Of a stretch of 64,000 nucleotides of DNA, positions 23,241 through 36,252 are shown piece by piece. Under the pieces are notes generated by a model that was given only the letters and a program-made list of their open reading frames with translations, did not search any database and was not told the DNA's origin. This DNA is from Gigaspora rosea (lineage: Eukaryota; Glomeromycota; Glomeromycetes; Diversisporales; Gigasporaceae). The DNA lies in the NCBI GenBank assembly GCA_003550325.1, contig QKWP01000631.1, positions 81,646-145,645 of the forward strand, read 5' to 3'. The position numbers and the translations under genes are program-made. Position 1 is the first letter of the stretch, and each line of letters starts with the position of its first letter.

Positions 23241-23842
23241 ATCAATGAAGTAGTGTATTGCCCGTAAATTAATGGGGCTGCAACTGCATATATATTAAAT
23301 ATTATGCAGCATAAATTAAACTACGCATGTATAATTTTCTTTAAATAATTACTATTATGTGTAATATTCTTTAAATTATAAACATTAATTAATAGAAATT
23401 AAAATTCTTTCTTTTGCAATACTTTTATTCCAACACTTATTTGAAATAATATGTCTTCTAGTACTGCAATATACATTTCTTCAAATGATATTACTTCTGA
23501 TAAAGATCATGCCTTTTCTGTTACAATGAATAGTTTTACCGAAAGAGATTTTAGTCTTAATAATGACTTCAAAGAGGATCTTGATTTTGACAAAACATTA
23601 AATATACCTTCCATTAATCAAGAAACGCTTAGCTCAACTTCATCTGAAATAGAAAATGATATAATTTTTCTTACAAAAAATTTAACTGCTAAAAAAGTAA
23701 TTCATTCATTGACTCTAATTGAATACCCATCTACAAGTGAAGAAGGAATTGCAATTATTTATCATATTAATGGATGGAATAATATAGATTCAGCATTTAC
23801 AGATGTAAGTTTTTATAAATTATTCAATTATTTATTAGACTG

Positions 23843-25653
23843 TTGCTAACTTTCACCCTAGGTAATATCACCTAGTTCGAAAATCGGATCGGAAACCGGG
23901 TCAAAAACTAGTTTGAGGCCTGGATGACCAGATCACGTGGTCGACGTCAGTGGCTAAAATTGGGTTGCAGAGTCTGCAGACCGCAACAAATTTTAAATTT
24001 CCGCAACCAAATTCTGAAGTGCATATGCAGATTCCGCACATAAATTTGAAAATTTTACTTATAAATTTTGATTAAATACTTATACGCGCAACTAAATTTT
24101 TATAAATTCTTATAATCCGCAACTTTTTTTTTATTTAGTTGCAGCCCGCAACTAATTTAAAAATTGAATTTTAGATACTAGTCGACGTAATTGACGTGAT
24201 CGATGTAGGACATATATACGAACGCACATACGTACGAATGCACATACGTAAGTATTCCAATTTTTTTTATTTGAGTTATTTTTAATGCAAAAATTACCAT
24301 ATTTTCAGTACTTACTGGATGATATTTATTTAAGTAATACAGTTTTAACAATTCTTATTGCGGTTTAAACTATTCTGTCACTACGCGTAAATATAAATTC
24401 TTATACACTACTTCGTACAGCTTGTGTTGCTTCGCTTACGCTCAGCAACACAGACAGGGCTCGCTTCGCTCATCCTGTAGTCACTGCGCTTCAGCTGTCG
24501 CCTCTGCTTCGCTCCCTTTTCTAATTATTCGATACAACTACAACTAATATACTCTAACTTACCCTAACCCTAACCCTAGCCCCAACTTAACGGCTCAACA
24601 AAATTTCACGACGAGCAACACAAACAAATACACACCTAAAATACCCCCAAAGACTACAATAAAGAAAGAATAGCCTATCCCAATTTTGCTTATAAAACAA
24701 AAAAAAAAGTAAATACTCTAACTATGCCAACTCCAAAAACGACAAAATCCACATTGGCAACTCTCTAACTACGATGACATGATTCTATACATCTAACTAC
24801 GGCAACAGCAGCTCCAAAATAACACGGCGCCAAAAAAAATGACAAATTCAACACCGGTGATTCTCTAATTATAGTGAACGACATAAACAAAAGAAATCTA
24901 ACCGTTAGCTGTCCTAAAAAAAGGGGTGTTAGTTAAACAACGTTTCATGAAGAGAAAGAAAAAAGTAGCTAACAAAAACTCCAATAACAATACTACAAGC
25001 AAGATAACATGGCGTCAAAAACGATGAACCCACCAACTGGTTACTCCAACATGACAACAGCAACCCTAAAATTACACGGCCCAAAAATGACGAATTTCAC
25101 ACCGGCGATTCTCCAACAACAGCAAACCACGACTTCAACAAGAGCAATTCCGACTGTTTAAAAAAGTGGCGTTAGTTAAACAAGGTTTCGTAAAGCGAAA
25201 GAAACAAGGTAGTTAACAAAACTTACTTCAATACGGCGATAGCGACTCCAAAAACGGCGTACAAAGCGAAGAAATCTACGATAGCGATTCTTTAAATGGT
25301 TACGGTACGATTTCCTGAAAGCTATTTCCCCGACATGTCATTTACCCGACATCACGCAGGTGACAATTTGCTAAAATATATGCTACAACTAACAAAATAC
25401 TAACTTTAACCCTATGTGATGTCGGGAAAATAGTTTTCGGTAAAGTGGGTTTCGGGAAAGTGAGAATCAACGCTTTAAACATGGCTGTACCTGAAATAAA
25501 ACAGCGTTGGTTAATATCGTATAAGAAAGAAGATGAAATACAAAAAAAAAAAAATACTTATATAGATCTGATGTTGTGTAACTGGCGAGATCATATAAAC
25601 AACGATGATCTTCACTCGGCATAGGTGATATCACCTAGGGTGAAAACTAGTTA
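23843..25653. mobile_element. non-autonomous element, CTAGGTGATATCACCTAG-type ends
   Basis: Left GCTAACTTTCACCCTAGG followed by TAATATCACCTAG; right, inverted, AACTAGTTTTCACCCTAGG followed by TGATATCACCTA. It lies in an intron of the Mutator-like relic. The interior has a GTTGCAG/CCGCAAC word array (about 23955-24165), a GC-richer stretch of TTCGCT words (24410-24530), telomere-like CCCTAACCCTAACCC near 24560 and a minisatellite of CTCCAACRACGRC words. A small inverted-repeat insertion with CCCGACATCAC ends is nested near 25315-25470. A relative with the same ends lies at 56600-58040. Confidence 0.75.
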
Positions 25654-26734
25654 TATACTATTTATTATTATAAAATTTTAAATATTACCATTATGTTAAT
25701 AATTAATAATTTAGATTTAATATTCGAAGGGTAAACCATGTGGTCAAAATTAAACAACTTGTACTTACTTGGGTGATATCACTGTTACAAAAAAAGAGCG
25801 AACTTGTCAAGAAGTTAAAATTTGTGAATTTGCAAATTTAGAACTTCAAGAAATGCAGCATGAATCTGTAAATCCTAATTCAGATTTGCAATTGAAAATA
25901 ACTAAGAATTATCAGCTAATAATATAGAAAATAATACTTTTGTATAAGTTTTTTTAACAAATATATATTATGTTATATTATGATATTTATACTAATAAAA
26001 TGTATATATTTAGTATATATTTAGCTGCATACAAAACCCAATGTCAATTTCAAAAAAATGGAGTATGATGTACAGGTTTACCAGTATTAAAACGGTTGCA
26101 CCGTCATAATAATACATTATCATCAACATATTTTATTGGATGTTCCAACTGGCAATATCAAGAAAAATGCCATCGCTATATTAGCATTAATGAAAATATT
26201 GATTGTAATTTGCTTCAACAACTTTTAGACGAAACTTATGAGGTAATATATTATTATAAATAAAAAATAAATAAATTTAATTTTTTATTTAAATTTAATT
26301 TATTTATTAAATTTATAATTAGGGTGAATCTAATGAACCAGTAAATAATTGTTATACTGTTTTACATAATAGTTCAAAAAAAACACATTGCCATAAGTTA
26401 ATTAATAATAAATTTATTTATTATACTGGTAAATTTAATATATTTACTATTTTTAATATATTTATAGCATATCCACATCGCACAAGCAATATTATTAAAC
26501 AAGGATTAATAGTTCGCAAGACTTGCAATATTAAATATTATGCTAATACCATTAGATATAAAAAGTTGCCCATATATAATTTTTTTAATTAAAGGTATTC
26601 ATTTACATCCTCCACCACCACCTAATCGAGTACCAGATACTATACGTAACTGTTTGCAAGAATTAATTTATCAAGCAAATGATAATACAAGTAATGTTAC
26701 ATCGACTCATATTATAACAGGTAATTAAATAAGG

Positions 26735-27078
26735 GTTTTATAATTTACCGCCATGGCGATGTACCGCCACCCCTTGATCAACCAATTAGAATGCAGAATC
26801 AGGTATAACATGAAATCGAAGCGATTACGAATTTTTTTCAAAAATTGGCTATAGCACGAAATTTGCCTATGAAATCATCTCTCAAGCACTAACAAAAAAA
26901 ATTCCACTCGAAATTTTGGATTAGTATCTCTTTGCTAAATCGCCCTACCCTAACCCTATCCCTATCCCTATCCCTCACCCTCACCCTAACCCTAAACTAA
27001 CAAATTAATTTATTGTTTTGATTTCACATTACACCAGATCTTATAGGGTGCGGTGTATCGCATATGCGAAAAAATCAA
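26735..27078. mobile_element. MITE with CCCTAAC core in relic intron
   Basis: Begins GGGTTTTATAATTTACCGCC and ends near GGTGCGGTGTATCGCATATG. The interior has ATTTGCCTATGAAATCATCT, CACTAACAAAAAAAATTCC and a run of CCCTA/CCCTAACCC words (26943-26995), then TTGTTTTGATTTCACATT. It sits between a GT donor (26716) and the next exon of the transposase relic. A copy in opposite orientation is at 62399-62718. Confidence 0.75.
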
Positions 27079-27602
27079 AAATTCATTAAATAATTAATTT
27101 TAATAATTTATTTTTATAATATATAAAGATTTAATATTTTATTATTTTAGAAAATTTGATTAAATCTTATTTTGGAACTGAATATCTTGCAAATATTCAT
27201 GCTTCTCTAAATAAAATTGATCATCTTCGATATTATATAAATAAAATTCAGAAAGAAATACATCCTCGAGGTCAAGGACTTTTGGGTGTTATTTATAATT
27301 ATTCTCGCAATATTAATAATATTTGTGACTATATAAAACGATTAGGTATTTAAATATTATTTTAATTTTATTAAATTTAATATAAATTATTTATTTATAA
27401 ATTAATTTTATTAGAATTTTTTGAGGACCAACATATATTAATTATATGTACAACTTCTGAACAATTAAATGAATGGATGAAATGCGAATATTTTCAAATT
27501 AATTTATCTTTAAAGTGTAGCTGGAGAAATAAATGAATTTGAAATTAATTATTATAATAATTCTCATAATTTAAGTAAGCTAATAATTTATTATATTATT
27601 TA

Positions 27603-28225
27603 TTAGGGAAAATAAATTTGTCGCACCCCTGGTTCGGCCAATCAAATCGCACGATTTTATAGGCAAAAAAAAATTTTTTTTAAAAATTAAAAATTTTATA
27701 TAATAAAGTATAAAATTTATATAAAATAGCATGCCATATAACGTAAAATTTTATTCTGAACAACTTTTTCTAAGTCATAAAGATAGATTGTCTTAGTAAA
27801 AAAACGTTTTATAAGAAAAATCAAAAAATTCCAAAGTTAGCACATATAAAACTTTTTTTTTACTAAAATAATCTACCTTTTTAACTTAGAAAATGTTGTT
27901 TAGCATAAAATTTTATATATAATTCTTAAACCTAAAGATAGATTTATATTAGTAAAAAAAAAGTTTTATATGTGCTAACGTTCGAAATTTTTGATTTTTC
28001 TTATAAACCGTTTTTTTTACGAAGATAATCTATCTTTATGACTTATAAAAGGTTGTTCAGAATAAAATTTTACATTATATGTTTTGATATCGCTTATTTA
28101 TTTTTACACTTTACTAGTAAAATTTTGAATTTTTAAAAAATAAAATTTTTTGCCTACAAAATCGTGCGATTTGGTTGGCCGAATCGGGGGGTACGACATG
28201 TTGCGGGTGCGACAAATTTCTATTC
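27603..28225. mobile_element. foldback element in the transposase relic
   Basis: GGGAAAATAAATTTGTCGCA at the left matches, inverted, TGCGACAAATTTCTATTCCC at the right. GGCCAATCAAATCGCACGAT also recurs inverted at about 28160. The arms continue inward through AAAGATAGATT and TTTTTTTACTAA motifs, so almost the whole roughly 620 bp is palindromic. It lies inside the Mutator-like relic. Confidence 0.75.
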
Positions 28226-28411
28226 CCTATTTATTATATTATAAATTAAATATTTATTATATATTAATTAATATTATTTTAGTTCTTACCTTTGTTAGAG
28301 TTTTTACTAATCGTACAACAACAATTGTATATTAAAGAATTTTCGATTTTTATTCGATCTTATATTTCAATTAACAAATTTATCACCTTAGTTTAAGCAT
28401 ATTCATGAAAC

Positions 28412-30190
28412 TAGAGATGTTAAGTGGTTCAGGTGAACCGGGTTCAAACCCGGTTCAAACTAGTTTTTTTAGCAGTTCGTTCAGAGAAAAATTAACTAGT
28501 AGTTTCCAAACTAGTTTTATAACCTTAGTTCATAACTTGGTTTATAAATCTAGTTTATAAACTTAATTTATATAACTAGTCTAGAAACCCAGTTTATGAA
28601 CTAGTAGTTCAACCTACTATTATATGATTCATCAAGGTCTCACGGTCATATTGTAAGATACCTGTTCATTAACTAATTTTTTCTTGTTGTTAATAAAAAT
28701 ACTACAGAGCAACCAGTTATAAAGTGCTTATTTGAGATAACTTGTATCATGATTATTATATGCGAACTTTATTCTCGCTCAAATTTCATATTAAACACTC
28801 TCTTTATTAGAGATTATGAAGATACAAAATGGGAGTAGTGCTCCACTCCATCACTTTTCTCTCCTACTACTATATACTTTGCTCATAACAACTCTACGTA
28901 TACTGTGCTCATAACAACTCAATGTGCACGTGATGTGTCACATGTCAAAGCATAATTGAGGATCGCCAATGCTAAGGTATGGCGCATCTTTTTTTTTTTC
29001 TAATAGCGGCACATTAGCTGGCACATTCAACTCATTACATTCAACTTCAATTTTTTATAACAGCGAGTTCGAGCCCACGCTATAGTGCGGCGCATTCAAC
29101 TCGGTTCACATGATAACATCAACGAGTTTAAGCCCACGCTATGGTGCGATGCATTCAACTCGGTTCTCATGACAACATTAACGAGTTCGAGCCCACGCTA
29201 TGGTGCGGCTCATTCAACTCGTTATATGACAACAGGCAGGGCGCTAGATACTAGGTGCAATAAATAAGAGAGAGCAGGAGGGATAGGAGTCAGATCATAA
29301 TCGGGCACCGAAGAGAACAAGTGACAAGACAAGCAAAGAAAGAATGTATCTTTATAATCTCCACATATCTATAATCTATCACATGCATCTATAATCTCCA
29401 TTGCATGCAATCATATACTATTACCTTTTTCATATAAGCCTCAATTTCATATAAGCCACAAATCAGGTTATCCTCGCGATAATAACCCTAGCGTGACTTC
29501 GTCAACGCATAGGGCTATTTTTTGTCTATCCAAATATCATGTTCCACAAATAGACAAACAATATTAAAATATCGTGTAACAAAAAAAATACCAAAATTAC
29601 TAACCCCCCGACACAAACTAAATAAATTCTTTAATAATTAGAATATAATAAAAATTAAATAGAAATAAATAAACAGAACCCGAGATTCGAGTTTTGTAAT
29701 AATAATAATAATAATAAAATAATAAATTAAATTAAAATTAAAATTAATAATAAAACTATTACAAAACTCGAATTTCGAGTTTTGTTTATTTATTTATATT
29801 TAATTTTTATTTATTCATACTACTATTTCTTTTTATTTTTGATGCGCATTTGTTCTTATTACGTAAACACAGTATCATACCCGGGCTTTAATACATATTT
29901 ATCCTTTATTTTTGAATATTATTCTATACTGTAAATTTTAAGAAAGTGTAAAAAACTTATTTTAAGCATATTTTTTTATATTTAAAATTAAATAAACTTA
30001 GTCCATAAACTCAAGCTTTAACTTAAAGCTAACCCGAAGTTTATGCTTAAAGTTTATGAACTCAAGCTCAAACTCAAGTTTAACCGTTAAAGTTCGACTA
30101 AAGTTCATGAACTTCAGTTCAGTTCGTTTTTTCTTTGAACTTCTTGGGACTGAACCAGAACCGGACTGAACGAACCACTTAACATCCCTA
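28412..30190. mobile_element. 1.8-kb hAT-like element, AGTTTATGAACTT words
   Basis: Ends TAGAGATGTTAAGTGGTTC and, inverted, TAGGGATGTTAAGTGGTTC, flanked by CATGAAAC (28404-28411) and CATGGAAC (30191-30198), a 7/8 match. Without it the relic reads HIHGTKWSCIIADLDLA. Subterminal DNA on both sides is an array of words like CTAGTTTATAAACT (left, 28440-28620) and AAAGTTTATGAACTCAAG (right, 29995-30130). The centre holds a GC-richer block with a 60-bp tandem repeat (29062-29235) and a palindrome of AAACTCGAATTTCGAGTTTT type at 29660-29800. No transposase is encoded. Confidence 0.85.
29062..29235 (+). repeat. 60-bp tandem repeat, three units
   Basis: Three head-to-tail copies of a 60-bp unit, each with GAGTTCGAGCCCACGCTATG followed by GTGCGGCGCATTCAACTCG. 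Since 60 is a multiple of 3, a frame stays open with a 20-residue period, but it does not look like a protein. It is notably GC-richer than its surroundings. Confidence 0.8.
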
Positions 30191-30678
30191 CATGGAACTA
30201 AGTGGAGTTGTATAATTGCTGACTTAGATTTAGCTTAAGCGCAAGGTCTTGGCTTAGTATTAAATAAAATTGATAAAACAAAAAGTTGGGAAGATCATTT
30301 AATTCATATATTTAAGTCATGCCATGTACATTATAAATGGTAAATATTAAATTTATTTATTTATTTTATTTATTTATTATTTATTTATATTATATTATAT
30401 TTATTATAGCAATATTTTAAATAAAAAATATGATAATAATATAACAAATAATATGCTTGCATTTCTTATAGCTGATTCAGAAGATGCAATTAATAAATTA
30501 TTTGATAATATCCAATTACTTGATGAAAATTTGAAAGGTTAAAGTATTTAAATTTTTTGTAAAAAATATTTGATCATATAGTATTAATAAATTTATATTT
30601 TTACTAGATTGGGTTAGAGCTTGGACCTGGATATCCGCATACCCTTTTCACTGTACCCGTTTTAGAAAAGTTATATCC

Positions 30679-31589
30679 AGGACCCCAAATAATCTATGTG
30701 AGGTTATATTTGAGCATCATAGTAAAAATTTTTTGGCTAGCTGTTTTGGTTTGGTATATATAAGCTATATTTCACACATTAGATAGAACTTTTACCCATC
30801 TTTAACTTTTTTTGAAATACAACGTTTTCTAAAAAAAACAACAAAATGTTTCTTAAAAAAAAAAAAAACAACAACGAGACAAATTATTTTTTTTTATTAT
30901 TTTTTTNTTTAAAAAATTTTTTATGCCCATCTAATCCATAATATGTCCTAGATAGTGATGCCACCGAAATTGATTTTTGAAAAAGGCCTATTTTGTCTCC
31001 ATTAGAGAAAATTAAAATTTTTTATAAGAAAAAGCAAATAAATTTATATAGATATGTTCTTTATAATTTCATCTATTCAAAAAAAGTATCAAATAATTTC
31101 GTCTTTCAAGTAAAATAGATCAAAAACAATTTCGTCTTCAAATTTTAATTTCGGGTTTTAGAACCCGAAATAGTTTCGTCCTCATGTATAGTCCTAGACC
31201 ATAACTACATATACTACAAAATAAAAAAAATAAAAAAAAGTCCATTTTGACATATTTTTATTCCTCTTTTCCTTTTACTCCTCTCTCCATTTTCTCCCTC
31301 TCTCCCTTTTCCCCTTTTCTCCTTTTTACCTTCTCTTCCTTTTCTCCTCTCTCCTTTTTATCTGCTAGCTTATTATTATAGCCCAATTTTTCATTAGCAC
31401 ATTTCAAATATAACATTTATAAAATTACCCCTATTGGCATTCTTTCAAATATACCTATTTTGCCATTTAGCAGGTTTTAAATATAATCTTTTTCTCCAAT
31501 ACCTACTTTTCAAAATATAACCTTTTTTAAAAAACGGCCTTCTATTAGCTATTTTTCAACTATGACCTCATATAGATTATTTGGGTCCT
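30679..31589. mobile_element. 911-bp element with 8-bp duplication
   Basis: Ends AGGACCCCAAATAATCTATG and, inverted, AGGACCCAAATAATCTATAT; TIRs are about 40 bases. Flanked by perfect TTATATCC at 30671-30678 and 31590-31597. The interior includes a run of pyrimidines (31258-31372, CCTTTTCTCC-type) and low-complexity poly-A. It is nested in the GGATATCC-word element. Part of a second copy (left end) begins near 40378. Confidence 0.85.
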
Positions 31590-31889
31590 TTATATCCAGA
31601 TAACCGTCAATTTTAGTTTGCGGATATCTGGACGGATAACCGGATAACCTTCCGGATATCCAAAAATCATGCAGATACTTGGATAAACCGGAAAACCTGT
31701 AATATCATGAGTCAAGTACAATGATTGCTAATTGGATGCAGCATTCAAAAGTACCTTTAGCGAATCCAGAATGTAATTCATCATATATTTGAATTGCCAA
31801 CGCTTCATTAGGTGTTACTTTAATGGGCAGTTAAAAAAAACTTTTAAAATAAAATGAATATAAATTAATTAATGTAAAGTATTTAATCA

Positions 31890-32640
31890 GTAAAAACGAG
31901 GAGCTTGTCACGAAGTAACAAGTGACTATTATTACAAGATCAAATGACTTTATATGATCACATGCTTAACTTGTCAGTTTAACTTTTATGTATAGTTTTT
32001 ATATGTTTTGTATGGTTGCGTTGATCATTGAAATATGAATTACCATGATCATTAGAGAACCCGTAAGAGAAGCAAAAAATTTCTGAGCATATAATCGGTA
32101 ATGCAAGATGAGATTGTTTTATTGCTAATACAAGGTATTTAAGACCTTTGATTAGATTTATCTTTCTTTTGCATTGCTCTATCGCTTGTCCTGTAATGAA
32201 ACTGGCTCTATAATCCCACCCTTGACCCAGTAACTCATAAACTAAGAGCAATACAAGAATCTTATGTTGGCATTAGGCACTATAGCTACGATAGTAAGGT
32301 CATGATAATGATTAGCTTCACAGCTACAGTAGCAGTGCAAGGACCTCATATTTGGTGATTAGGTACCACAGCTATGATACCAGTGTAGGGATCTATGCTT
32401 GGTAATCAGACTCTATGGCTATGTCGTGATTAGGCTTTGTAGCTGCAATAGCAACGCAAGAATCTCATGTTGGTGATTGGGTTCCACAGCTACGATAGCA
32501 GTGCAAGAACCCAATGTTGTGATTAGATTAGGCTTCATAGCTATGATAGCAGTGCAAGAACCTCATATTGTGATTAGGCTTCGCAGCTGTAATAGCAGTG
32601 TAAGGGCCTATGGGTAAGTAACAGCATACATGTCATTACA
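31890..32640. mobile_element. nested element with 60-bp minisatellite
   Basis: Starts near GAGGAGCTTGTCACGAAGTA. From about 32250 to 32605 there are about six imperfect copies of a roughly 60-base unit containing CACAGCTACGATAGCAGTGC and AAGAACCTCATATTGTGATT. The left part (31979-32250) has an open frame on the minus strand with no recognisable family. Exact edges were not found. Confidence 0.5.
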
Positions 32641-34116
32641 TAACACTATTTAACTGATTCTTGGTACAGCTATGTGATTTTTCTTTGGCTATATATAGAT
32701 CAGTTTTACTAGGTCACAGCATGTTTTCTTGTAGCCATAAATATGTAATTTATTATAAGGCAAATAGTTAGTTTTGAATGGAAATATTCCTTTGAAGTCT
32801 AGATATCCAAATAGGTATGTTATAGAGCCTGTAATTGGTAGCGAACAGAATCCCCATATGTTCTTCCTTTTGTGTAAATAAAATCATCTCATCAAGCAAT
32901 AATAAAACTTTAAAAAAATTGAACAAAATGTTTTTTACATAGAATTTATTTTAACATTAAAGATTACTGTAAATAATATTGTACTACCTGGAAATAACTA
33001 TTACACAGATATCAATTGATTATGATAGATACCTGTGGATACCTGCGGATATCCATTAGGTTATCTGTTTCAAACTGACGGATAACGGTTACTATCTGTA
33101 AGACATTAGTAACACCCGGATATACGGTTAACCGTATGGATATCCAGATAAGGGGTCCACAGGTCCAACCTTTAGATTGGGTCTTATTTTATAAGCAAAA
33201 ATGGGTCATTGCATCATTTAATAAAAATATTTCACAAATAGATGATAATATTTGGAGAATAGCACATAATAATACTAATGTTGCAGAAGCAGCGCATGCT
33301 TTAAGTAATCAACGTAGAAAAGGCCTTCAATTAATGAATGCAATTTTACAGTAAGTATACATATATTATATGTTTAATAATTATTATTTATATATTATTT
33401 ATTTATTATCAATTTTGTAGAGAATATAAATTAGATAAAGAAAGATTTACAGCAATTAATATTCATTAGCAATATAATATACCTCAACAAGGACGTAGTA
33501 AAGGCCCTATATCATGTAATCTTTTATCCAATAAGCGTAAAGGTAAATTATCTAATAATAATTAATGCAAATAATTTATTTTATTCTATTACTAAATTTT
33601 TCTTTATAATTAGCCAAGGCTCAAACTAAAGATTAAATACAACAAAACCAAAGACTAATAAAAAAAATATATATTTCTACAACAAAAAAACAAAAAACTC
33701 AAAAAATGGTTAATGAATCTGAAGATACTAATGAAAGCAATAATGAAAAAAGTTCAAAATCTGACAAGCTAGAATACTTAGAACGAAAATTGGCATTAAA
33801 AGAACGTGAACTTGATTTGCGAGAGAGAGAGGCAAGAGTTCATTCAATTGAACTATCAAATCTTGAAAAAGAGCATAAATTAAAATCTGCTAATTAATTA
33901 ATGATATCGACATAGTTAGTCAAGTTATTAAATGTATCAATATATAAAATATAGATACAAATATAAAAATACCAAATATAATAGATAAATGCTCAATTGC
34001 TATTAGTTTAAATATTGCATATAAAATATTTATTCTTCAATATATATTAAATTTTTTAGCACACAAGTTTGTATAAATATATATATCCAAGTATAGTATA
34101 CTATTTATATACATAA

Positions 34117-35880
34117 TTGCTATTTTTAGTAACATACATCACTACTTTGATCAACAATACATCACAACTATTTGTAACACCGTTTTATACCAGTACACAT
34201 GAACCTCAAAAAGAAATTTTAGAAGAAAACAGAAGGGATCGAGATTCACATATAATTGGATATACCTGGCACATTATTCTTGCTTTTTCTAAATTAGCTA
34301 ATAAAATTCAGTTTAGGGGAGTAACAAAAATCAGGTGATTTTTTAGGAGGGGAGGGAGGTAAAAAAAGTTGAAATTATATATAAGAACCTGACTATTTAT
34401 ATATTGAGAAAGAGGGGGGGTAGGCCTCTGATAAAAAATAATCAGGTGATTAATGACACTGCCCTTAACAATATAATCAGTGAATATAATAACGCTTTGA
34501 ATTCTTTTATTGCTGAAATAGCACCAAGATTCAGAAAATTAATGAACAAAATGTTGAAAAAAATTAAATTCTAGACAATTCATGGGAAAATGAATATAGC
34601 GACCTAATACAATCTATTAGTTGCATCATTTTCAGATAAAATAATAAATAAAAAAGATTTGAGCAATGCTATACAGCGATTTAAAAAACAAGCAAAACCA
34701 GATAAAAATGATTCATATAATATGCTTACTACATTATATCTAAAAAAAGATAATTATCCAAAATGGATTATAAAGCCACAGTTTGAATTAAATAAAGAAA
34801 GACTAAATTCATTGTTTTGGATGTCCCCGATCAAGTTAATACTTATAAAAAATATTGGAATATTGTAATCGTTGATATAATATCTAAAACTAATTAATTC
34901 GATATGATATTAATGTTAGTTGTAGTTGTTAAGAATAACTTTCAGGATTTAATAGTAGCTGCTACACTTTTAGAAAATAAAACAGAAGCAATATTATATA
35001 GATTCTCCAAGAATTAAAAAACTCTTGCGATGCTGCTTCAATAGTTTTATATTCTAATACTAATACGGCATTAATCGTGTCCATATGAAACAATTATCCA
35101 GAGACATAACATCTTCACTGCATTTTTCACATTGATCTAAATTTAAGAAAGAAACTTAAAGAAAAGTTGAGAAATCAGTTTGAATCATTTTGGTTTAAAT
35201 TTTTAATGATGCACAATTCCTTTGCTATCATAAATTTAAAACCCAATAGAATATACTTATTAACGAATACCCAGATTGTAAAAGCTATCTTATAAGAACT
35301 TTATATTCTTGTAAAAGTAGTTGGACTAGTTACGTGATCAATAAAAACTTTATAACTGAAATTCAAAGCACATAGCAAGCAGAAGTATGCAATAAAATAA
35401 TTAAAAATAAGCTGACCAGATCTTCACATTTAGCCAAGGTTGTTGAAGAAATTCAAAAGGCCTTTTAATAACTAGTCAAAAAAAGCAATTATAAGTAAAT
35501 ATAAAAACGAAATTCCAATATGAGGAATTTTGATTATAATTAATAAATACTTTCTCAGATTAGATAAATCACAAATTCTGCAAAACAGCATGATCCAATG
35601 GTACAATCTTTATGCTATAATGTATCTATAGATAATGATTAGCAATCCCTTTTAAAGATAAGGTTTATTAAGTTAGTTAAGAAAATTAACTAAACACTAA
35701 TGTATTATTAATAAATTTCTCTTTGGTATAGATGACAGATGATTTTTATCAACAAGATATAGCCAGAGAAGATGATTATAATCAACCACAATTACTATTT
35801 TTGTCTTTGTTAGAAACAATACCTCATGATTCCAGTGTTGAACTATGACATATATACCAGTCATAGATCATGCAAGTATA
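34117..35880 (+). pseudogene. FAR1-related Mutator transposase relic
   Basis: Pieces of a FAR1-like Mutator transposase occur in order: ISEYNNALNSFIAEIAPRFR, DLSNAIQRFKKQAKP, DSYNMLTTLYLKKDNYPKW, FDMILMLVVVVKNNFQD, AATLLENKTEA, a region around 35040-35200 matching the HCIFHIDLNLRKKLK-type segment in other frames, and the C-terminal part near 35560-35840 (DDFYQQDIAREDDYNQPQLL). Many stops and frame changes are present, and a TWA-target MITE is inserted at 34316-34464. The family is identified from recalled fungal FAR1-related proteins. Confidence 0.6.
34316..34464. mobile_element. TWA-target MITE, copy 2
   Basis: 149 bp, nearly identical to copy 1 (20233), with ends GGGGAGTAAC / GGGCAGTGTC flanked by TTA on both sides. 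It splits a reading frame of the FAR1-type relic, so it is younger than the relic. High identity between copies suggests fairly recent movement. Confidence 0.88.
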
Positions 35881-36249
35881 TATGATCTATAACTTTTAGT
35901 TATATAAATAACTAGTATTTTCACAAATTAATGTGCAGGGGTTTACTTGCGCATTACTATACCATCACCAAAATTTGCACAGGGATTACTATCGATTTTT
36001 ATCATTATTGGATAGTAATCAATTTAAATCCCCCATGATGAGGACTAATGATTAAGATAATAATTGATAATAATCGGTAATAATCGATAGATATTAGATT
36101 AAAAATCATGAATAATAATACTATTATACTGTATACTTATTTTTAAACATTTTACAGATTTTCGCATATTTTCGCATGTTTTCACAAGGTTTCACAATTT
36201 AATATAAAATTTTATATTTTTTTATTTATTTTTATTTATTATTATTATA
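35881..36249. other. AT-rich spacer
   Basis: No gene. 36050-36110 has GATAATAATCGGTAATAATC words (word-array character), and 36160-36200 has TTTTCGCATATTTTCGCATG words like those at the right end of the 20.2-22.1 kb element. Confidence 0.4.
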
Positions 36250-36252
36250 TAT

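Larger units (their letters stand above)
30621..33168. mobile_element. composite element, GGATATCC words
   Basis: Starts TTGGACCTGGATATCCG and ends, inverted, TTGGACCTGTGGACCCC. Subterminal regions (30630-30680 with 31598-31700, and 33010-33150) are arrays of GGATATCC/GGATAACC words in both orientations. It interrupts the transposase relic between DWV and its continuation. It contains nested elements at 30679-31589 and about 31890-32640, and a short protein fragment (NWMQHSKVPLANPECN at 31735) of transposase type. The flanking duplication could not be identified with confidence. Confidence 0.65.
23451..33897 (+). pseudogene. Mutator-like transposase relic, split by nested insertions
   Basis: Collinear exon pieces of one long fungal MULE-type protein are scattered over 10 kb: 23451-23803, 25690-25930, 26026-26245, 26322-26428, 26466-26715, 27150-27352, 27415-27575, 28285-28400, 30191-30345, 30412-30543, 30600-30620, 33169-33354, 33421-33565, and a charged coiled-coil tail (33706-33897: LERKLALKERELDLREREAR). 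Recognisable segments include EVKICEFANLELQEMQHESV, RTSNIIKQGLIVRKT, LANIHASLNKIDHLRYY, VFTNRTTTIVY, GTKWSCIIADLDLA and NTNVAEAAHALSNQRRKGLQ. Between pieces, GT-AG introns are still visible (e.g. after TETYE-like DETYE at 26245). Stops and frame changes occur (TGA near 26070; frame changes near 26540 and 27523). Later elements lie at 23843-25653, 26735-27078, 27603-28225, 28412-30190 and 30621-33168. The family call is from motif recall and could be another DDE superfamily. Confidence 0.65.

Noticed and set aside
26943-26996. A true telomere or chromosome end
   Set aside because: The CCCTA repeats are short, variable, and lie inside a MITE that is itself in an intron of a transposase relic.
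28915-29590. GC-richer block with tandem repeat, possibly a solitary long terminal repeat of a retroelement
   Set aside because: No clear TG...CA ends with a 4-6-bp duplication, no primer-binding site or polypurine tract, and no related internal protein in the window; left as the interior of the hAT-like element.
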